Below, one piece after another: positions 51,091 to 60,016 of a DNA stretch of 64,000 nucleotides. How positions within the stretch are numbered: position 1 is the first letter of the stretch; each line of letters begins with the position of its first letter. The position numbers and the translations under genes were made by a program. Below the pieces are notes generated by a model. That model did no database searches. It was not told the DNA's origin and worked only from the letters and a program-made list of their open reading frames with translations. The stretch is from Candidula unifasciata. Lineage: Eukaryota > Mollusca > Gastropoda > Stylommatophora > Geomitridae. The stretch spans positions 445,848 to 509,847 of the forward strand of contig CAJHNH020000223.1 of assembly GCA_905116865.2 (NCBI GenBank). The letters run 5' to 3'.

Positions 51091-54000
51091 TGTATAGCAG
51101 AGCGCATTGGTTGGTGAGAGGCATGGTCGGTTATTCCAAAGACTAGATACTATCTACGAAAGTAAGGGAAGTAAGTATTCACCTTTAAAGAACGACCAGC
51201 AACAGAAGTATTCTCCCCTAAACTGTTGGACCTTTTGTTTTTCATTTTGCCGAAAAACGAGACGATCTTGGTAAAAGTTCTCAGTTTGGAGTCATGCTGA
51301 AAAAAAAATGAGAAATAAAGAATTTTTTTTTTCTAGGTTATAATTTTTTATTAGGTGAATACTTTATATGTCACAATAATATACAGTTTACATATCAACG
51401 AAAAGATTTGTTCCCCTAATTCTTTCCATCTGAATACTTTATATGTCACAATAATATACCGTTTACATATCAACAAAAAGATTTGTTTTCCTAATTCTTT
51501 CCCTCTGAATGCTTTTATTTGAAAACATTTTGACTCTGTATTTACATCAATTGGTTTATAGAAATAGCTGCCTTGGGTAATCCAGTCATCTCCTTGTCAA
51601 ATGAAAATTTATTTTTATTTGAATCACTACTCTGGCTTTTGCCAGGGGCCGCAATATAGACTGACCATAAATATGGTCTAATGGATGAACGCGGTTTCTG
51701 GGACCTCTCCACGGTGATCCTCATCCACATGGTGGCACTTTGTGTCATCGGGTGTTTATCGCTTGTGTGATGTACTAGTGGGATAGAAAGTCAACTACTT
51801 CTACTACCTTGGGTAGCAATTCAGTCATCTCCTTGTGAGATGCAATATTTCGTTGTTTTGAAGCCCCACCCTGGCTCTTCCAGGGGCCGCAATATAGCCC
51901 GACTATAAATATGATCTAATGGCTGAACGTGGTTTCTGGGACCTCTCCACGGTGATCCTTTTTCACATGGTGGCACTTTGTGTCATCGGGTGTTTATCAC
52001 TTGTGTGATGTACTAGTGTGGTAAAAATCTACTACTACTACTTTGGGTAGATCGAAGCGTCCCCCTGTGGAATTAAATATTTAGTTAATTTGGAGCCTCA
52101 CCCTGGCTTCTGACGGGGGCCTTGAGTATAAGAAAAAGGAAAAGTCTCTTTTCCACGCTTTTAGACGTATAGGGCATATAGGACTAGACCTATATTTTTT
52201 AGACCAATCGACACAAGATGGGTGATGTGGTCAGCATCACACCGGCGGCCTTTACTTCCCGGGACTGCACTCAGTACCCATTCAAGGCTGGGTCGACATG
52301 GGAGTCAAGGTCATTTTTGAAAAAAGTCCGTCTCCGCCAGGGAGCTAACCCACAAACTTCCGATTCGCACGCGAGCGTCTAGCCGCTACGCCACGGCGAC
52401 TCCCGCCCTGAATATTGCCGGTCGCTAATTATGGCCTAACGGCTGAACGGGGTTTCCGTGACCTCTCCAAGTGTGATCTTCATCAGCATAGTGGCACTTT
52501 GTGTCACCGGGTGTTTATCGCGTGTGTGATGTCCTAGTGGGGTACAACTTACCTACCCACCTTTAGGTAGAATTGAGATAAGTAATAACTGTTTGATCCA
52601 AGCTAGTTAGTCGACTGAATACCCTCACAGCAGATCGAACCGCTCACATAAGTGCTTGGATCCATTGATACATCCCACAGCCTGTAGCGGCAGTCGACCG
52701 TTGTTGCAGAATCCCAGTCATCACTTGATTGGTGAAAATATCAAATATTTCCTTGTAAAGTATATAGCATAAGGGGATTCGCTGTGGCGTTGGTGGCTAG
52801 ACGCCGGCCTGCGGATGGGAAAGTCGTGGGCTCGCGCCCTGATGGAGCCGGATTGTTTTTCCCTTCAGAAATGACCTTGACTCCCAGGTCGACCCAGCCT
52901 TGTGTGGGTACCAGGTGCAGTCTTTGGGAAGCAAATGCGGCCGGCATGATGCTGACCACATGACCCACCAAGTGCCGATTGCTCTATAAAAATATATGTC
53001 TAGATCCAGATTCACAGTAGCCTATAAGCGTCGAAAAGGGTCCTTTTTTATATAAGAGTCTCACTGCCAGTCCGTCTGCCCCAGTAGCACTGTACGCCAG
53101 ACCTTCAGCTTGTTCATTTCTTTCTACACCTGCATATTTGGTATTAGGACGCACACACACACGGACACACACACACATGCATACGGACACACACACACAC
53201 ACATGGACACACACACACAGAGATACACACACACACACAGGCACACACACACACACACACAGACACAAACACGCACACAAGACTCCCACCCCGTTGAGAT
53301 TTGTTGCTTCCACACTGTTGCTGAGACATGTCTTGAGGGGATCTGACAACACTTGGGAGAGTCCAGGATAGTACACATTTCCAGCAGGGGTGGCAGGACT
53401 TGAGATAGAACTATCAGATCTGTGAGAATATAATTTGTGAATAATACATGTTAAATGTTAGTGTTAGGAACATCTTTATAGTTTATGTTATTACAGATTA
53501 TATAATTTAGTGGATGGATCATCATCATCATCGTCATCATCATCATCACTAGCACCAACACCACTACTACCATCATCATCATTATAATTTTCATTATCAT
53601 CATCTTCATCATCAAAGATATCACCCTCATATTGCCCCGTTTATTCCTGGCATATTGCTCGTAATCGATTCATTCATTCCTGAGCATTTTTTCGTTATCC
53701 TCTGTGCAATCAACTCCTGCTCCTTGCAAGTAAAGAAACATATGTCTGCTACCAGTGAAAGTTATTGTAGGATAAAAATATATAGGTAGTCGACATTACC
53801 TGATGCATGAACTTGTGGCAGTGGAGGTTGTCGTAAGGCACAAGTCCTCTTCTAGCACTCCTAACATCTTTAGTGCTTTAGTGGACATGGCCGCAGACGA
53901 TCTCAGGTCAGCGTCTGGACTCTGATATGATAGGCACTGCTGTGAAAACAATCATTAATGACTCTGATATGATAGGCACTGCTGTGAAAACAATCATTAA

Positions 54001-54254
54001 TGACTCTGATATGATAGGCACTGCTGTGAAAACAATCATTAATGACTCTGATATGATAGGCACTGCTGTGAAAACAATCATTCATGACTCTGATATGGTA
54101 GGCCCTGCTGTGAAAACAATAATTAATAACGTTCTTAAACTTATACTTGCATTGAACGTTTTTATAAACGATTTTTTTCTGTCTTTCTGGGTTCACTGTA
54201 TATGAACTCAGAATTCCAGTTTGGATTGGTCCAGACAGATAACCCCACCCCCAC

Positions 54255-54287
<33 letters not shown>

Positions 54288-57200
54288 AAATACATTTGCC
54301 ATTAGAAATTTTGGGACACCACTCAACATGTGTCTGCAAATGTGGCCCAGGCGTCGCGAACACGCTTCCTAATTTGGAAATACCCAGTATGATTCCAGCT
54401 GCACGCCGATGTGGTAGGAAGTCGCTTGATGCTGATTTCGACAATGATATGGAGCACTGCTTGCTCAGTCAATGACAAACTACTGGCCGTAAAACTGGCA
54501 AGTTAAAACCAAACAACCAAAAGATGATGGTGTTTATTCTGCAACATACAGTAAAAACACACGACTAACTTTACTGAACACATCGAGATGAGAAGAGACA
54601 AAGAAGAGATGACATTTGAAAGCAAATAGAAATACTGGAGCCAGATTTCATTAGAGAAGAATAGGTGAAATTGGTTCGACCATTTAACTTGGGTACTAAA
54701 TAAAATGTATACTACAACGAACATATGGTGTACGGACAACGCAGTAACAGAAAAAGCGACCGACCAGGCAAACGATGGACCGGAAGAATAACAACATTTC
54801 ACGTGTATATACATCCACATGTAAAACCCGCGAAACACCGCAAGGTACAACAGAATCAAAAACAGACGTGTGAGACCCAAAGAGAGCGTCTCCGCAAGTC
54901 TTTAGCAATATAAAAAACAATGTAGAACTTAACTACGAGCATATCGGAAATATAGCGCTGAACCTATATTTTACAGTCATTCGGCATTCGGTGGGTGATA
55001 TGCTTAAGATAACACTGACCGCCTTTGCTACCCATGAATTCACCGGGTACTTATTTAAGGCTGGATCAATCTGGTAGCCAAAGATCAATTTTGGAGAAAA
55101 AAAAAATATTCGACTTCTTTCGGATTTGAACCCTCGACGGTAAGATCCACAGGTGAGTGTCTAGCCGCTACACCACGCCTGCTCCGTGTTATTTGAAGTA
55201 ACAATTTTTTTGACAGAGTTTGGGATGAAAGAAGGAGGAGGAGGAAGAAGAAGAAGAAGAAGAAGAAGAAGAAGAAGAAGAAGAAGAAGAAGAAGAAGAA
55301 GAAGAAGAAGAAGAAGAAGAAGAAGAAAAGAACTAAAGTACGCACACTGTCAATATTACCTGATTGATCTGCTCCATGTTACTGTCAAGGTCCTTAGAAC
55401 TGAAACTTCGCAAGAAAACATTGTCACTGGATTCTGAGATTGGTGAGATAATCTCTGTGTCTGATTGGCAACACGATTTATCTGTGGAGAAAAATATGTC
55501 GATTTAAATTGTATCTAATTTACCAGTAAATTCTTGGATTTGTGATGATAATATTCTCTGGCACCTTCAGCCACACCTCCATGTTGTTTCCACACTCCTG
55601 CCCACGTCATATCTTACTTTGTCTTTTCCCTAGCTATCAAAGACTTTAAACTTATTTGCCTTTGGCCCTTATCCGCATCCACTGATTGAAGCTTTACAGA
55701 TGCGATGAAAAATTACTATATGACTCAAAGGAAAATCTGCATGCCGAACTAGTCTCAAATAAGTACATGGCCTTTTGGAACGGGGCGGAGGCACACGCAG
55801 ATAATCAAGGTCTGAAGAGAATGGTGCATTGAGGAGTCACAAGGGGATCTCGCCCACACTCAACACTCAGGGAAAAGGCGAGACAGACATACCATCAGAC
55901 TGTTACTGGCACTATTGAAACTGGAACTCTGCTAATGCGGTTGAAGATAGAGACGGAGCGCTTACATGAATGTACTTAGAGGTATTTTGTCGGTTCTTGA
56001 CTTATCTTAACAACGAGAAAATGCTGTGATTTTAGAGTCATGGGTCTGCTGAACAAGAAGGTTTTATTCATAGTAGTAAAACAGATCATCCTGGCGCTTA
56101 TCTCTAAGTCCACGAGCAGAGGCCTGTGAGGTAGCAGAAAAATTCAATAGCGACAAAGCAGAAACGACTGAGATCTGAAAATCCCGAACTGACGCTGCCC
56201 AGATTCCCTGCCCGCTCTACTTCAGGTTATTCTCTGCCAAGATTGGCCTTATCAGTCATCTTTTTACCCTAAAACCCACTCGACAGCGCAAGAAGGAACT
56301 AGGCATCATCGTTTGTGATGGACGACGACGACCACCGCCGCCACCACCACCAACAACAACAACAACAACATGTTTGAATATGCTGTCTAAACAAACTGGA
56401 AGCTGGGTAGCGTAATGACGACAGGTTTGCCTGCCGGTCTAAAGATCTTGACCTCTAATGCGCATGGAGTTTGATTTTGTTTTCAGAACTGATCCTGTCT
56501 CCTGTGTCGACCCAGTCTAAAAGAGGTACCCGGTAATTACCTTCATCATCATTCTCATCATCATCTTCTTTCATCATCAGTATTCTGTGGTGCTATTACA
56601 TGTCACATAAGGCTCGCAGTCTATTACTCCATTATGCTATGTCCTGTGCAATCAGTTCATGGATGGAATCCAGTCCAGCTTTGTCCTTTATCATTAACGT
56701 TTGTTCTGGTGTCTCCTCACTTTCTCAATCCGGTTATATCCCATTTTACTGCCCGCTTGGCGATTCTCTGCTTGCTTCTTCTTATGATGTGTCCCATATC
56801 GCGATTTTTTCTTTGTCTCATAATTGCTGTTACCATATGTTGCCCACACACACCCGAACAGGAGACGAGAATCGTCGAAGCTTTAACAATTAAAATCAAC
56901 AACCCCCTCCCTAGTAAGCAGACGGATTTTATTGTAAATTTGAAGTTACCCTTATAAGTCACATGACTACGGTGAGCTTCGGGTGGCCAAATAACACACA
57001 AAGTGTGTCGAAAGAAACTATTCGCATATCAGTTGGATTTATTCAGTTTTGTGCTTTATTTTATGTTGATGTAACTCTGCAGTAACGCACTTGACGAGAT
57101 ACAGCGAAATATGCCTGGCAATAAATTGTGCAATCTATTGTTAGTGTCCGCATTATTTAAATTTTTCTTATTTCTCCAGCCTTCTTGAATTGATCCCATT

Positions 57201-59985
57201 TCATGTTCAAAAGTTTCCACAGGCACTTGTTATCAAATGTATTTAATTTTCTTTTCATGTCTTTAATGATTCACTCAAATCAATCAGCGTGTCCTTTATA
57301 GAACACGGATCTCTTCAAGGAACACATGAAAGTCTCTTATTCCAATGCCATGTGTGCCTTTATGGCACATACATCTCCAATGCCCTGTTTCCACCTTCGC
57401 CTTGTTTTCGGGAAACTGCACCTTCGATCACAGTTCTTTCCAGACCACAGTGGCGCTTGACAACTTTCAGGTGATGATATTGTTTATGAGCCAGTTCTCC
57501 TTGATGTTCAGGTCCTATAAGATATTGACTTTATTCTTCTTCTGAGAATTTACTGTACCATATCAGTTCAGAAGCACAGATTTTATTCTTCATAGACCCA
57601 CTTAGACACCGCTACCCAGATCAAAAAGTTACCACGGAAAAGATGCATGATCTCAAAACTGTGACTTCAACTTTCCTAGTCGCTCGACCCAGTTATATAA
57701 AACATACAAACCTGTGGCTGAACCAGCAGAAATGTTGACATTCCCCATGTCGATGTAGAGACCGCTGGCTGTAGACGGAGTCTGGTGCTGATTTATGTAA
57801 CGTGCTTGCTTTTCTACCGAGTGTGGGCTTGGTCTTCCAGAGCTGTGATGTGGACGTGGTGTAGGCGACACGTACAACAAGCTTTCACCTACAGATGGAT
57901 GGTAGAATAGATTTAGTTTCTACTCCAGCGCTACGTTTAATATCGTAGTCGTTGACAAATTGTAGAGGATTTGTGGTTGTGGATGATGTGTTCTGCATTA
58001 CACCGGCTGTCTTTACTTCCGGGATTGCACCCGGTACCCATTCACGGCTGGGTCGACCTAGGAGTCAAGGTCATTTTTGAAAAAAAAAAATTGTCGTATC
58101 CACCAGGGAGCAAACCCACGACCTTCCGATCCGCACGTCACGTGCGTATAGCCACTACGCCACGCTTTACAAATACTCGACCATTTTCAATTTTTTTCTA
58201 AAATGTTTGAGAATGTTTTTTTGGATACATTAACACAACTGTTTCCATGGGCTCTAACAGGGTGCCACTTGTCAACAACATCTTTGTTATCACTGGACAC
58301 ATGAACTCTTTGTTATCACTGGACACATGAACAACATCTTTGTTATCACTGGACACATGACCACAACTGTTTCCATGGGTTCTAACAGGGTGCCACTTCT
58401 CAACAACATCTTGCGTTTTCGACCACCCAGTCAAAAGATCTTATCTTAGATTTCGGTAGTGCTGACCCTTTCAGTTTATCTTAGATTTCGGTAGTGCTGA
58501 CCCTTTCAAGTTTCTGCCTCTTCTGTCAGGAAGAATTTTCTTTCTGCAGATTTTTCTTTTTGCTGCTGTTGAAGGTGCTGAAGCTCTCACACGTGCTGTT
58601 CAGTAACGTGTTTGGTACGTACCAGCCGTTCGGTTTCCAAGGTGGCGTTCGAGTTCAGAAGCATAATTTACTTGAAAATTCAGTTCGGATTCAAAGTTTT
58701 ATGGCGTAGGTGCCATTAAATATAAGTTTACAGGGCCTCATTGAATCAAAAGCAGGTGTAAACGAAAAAAAAAAAATATGTGTGCGTGCATTTAGGGATG
58801 TATAATGGTACAGCTTTACTGTCTACTTCTGAAGGTGAACAATGGTAACACTTTATTATCTACTTCTGAAGGCTAATAATGGTACAGCTTTATTATCTAC
58901 TTTTAAAAGTAGATAATGGTACAGCTTTATTATCGACTTCTGAAGGTAGACAATGGTACAACTTCCTCATCTGGCTCTGAAGGTGGATAATATCTTTGAA
59001 GGCAGATACTGTTACATCTTTATTATCTTTGTGAAGGCGGGTGTCCTAACATATCCATCATCTACCTCTGAGGGTTAGCTGTATAACAGATTTATCATAT
59101 GCTTGCGAAATTGCATGGTGGTAAAAATTTAACACACACTTCCAAAGATAGATCTATGCACAGCTTTATCACCTATTTATGAAGTCTGATGGTAGTATAA
59201 CACTATTACCGATTTCTGGAGATAGTGATCTAACTTTATCACCTACTTCTGAAGATACATTATAGAGCAATTTTAATTGTTATCTGAAATTGTCTTACAT
59301 TTGTAATCTTCGACAAAGTGCAGCAGGTCAGTCTCTATAAGCGTGTAGCCTTTTCTGGCAGCTATCTGACTAGGGAATTCCCCGTCACAGTTCTCTGTTA
59401 GTGAAGCCGCCAGCATGCCAGGAAAGCGTAGCAATTCTGTGCAGAACGTCCGCAGATTGAAATCAGCAGCAAAATGAAGCAGACTTGGATATCGCACGTC
59501 TGTTCTATCGTCTGTAAATACAAGATGAGACAGAAATCATTGGGATTGTGAAATTGGTAAAGTAAAGGATACACTTTTGCTTCAAGCAAGGGCTCCGGAA
59601 ACTAGGGATTATGGGACATTCAGCCTCCCTCTCAACAAAACAATTGATCTGTAATTCGGATATGGTTGACCCTCCTGTATGTATGTATATATGTATGTCT
59701 GTCGGTATGTCTGTATGTTTGTATGTCTGTGTGTATGTATGTATGTATGTATGTATGCATGCATGTATGTATGTATGTATGTATGTATGTATGTATGTAT
59801 GTATGTATGTATGTATGTATGTATGTATGTATGTATGTATGTATGTATGTATGTATGTATGTATGTATGTATGTATGTATGTATGTATGTATGTATGTAT
59901 GTATGTATGTATGTATGTATGTATGTATGTATGTATGTATGTATGTATGTATGTATGTATGTATGTATGTATGTATGTATGTATG

Positions 59986-60016
<31 letters not shown>

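Noticed and set aside
53903..54196. 97-codon minus frame of [13 protein letters not shown] repeats as a repeat protein
   Set aside because: It is the wrong frame of the 42-bp acceptor repeat. The exon frame is fixed by neighbouring exons.
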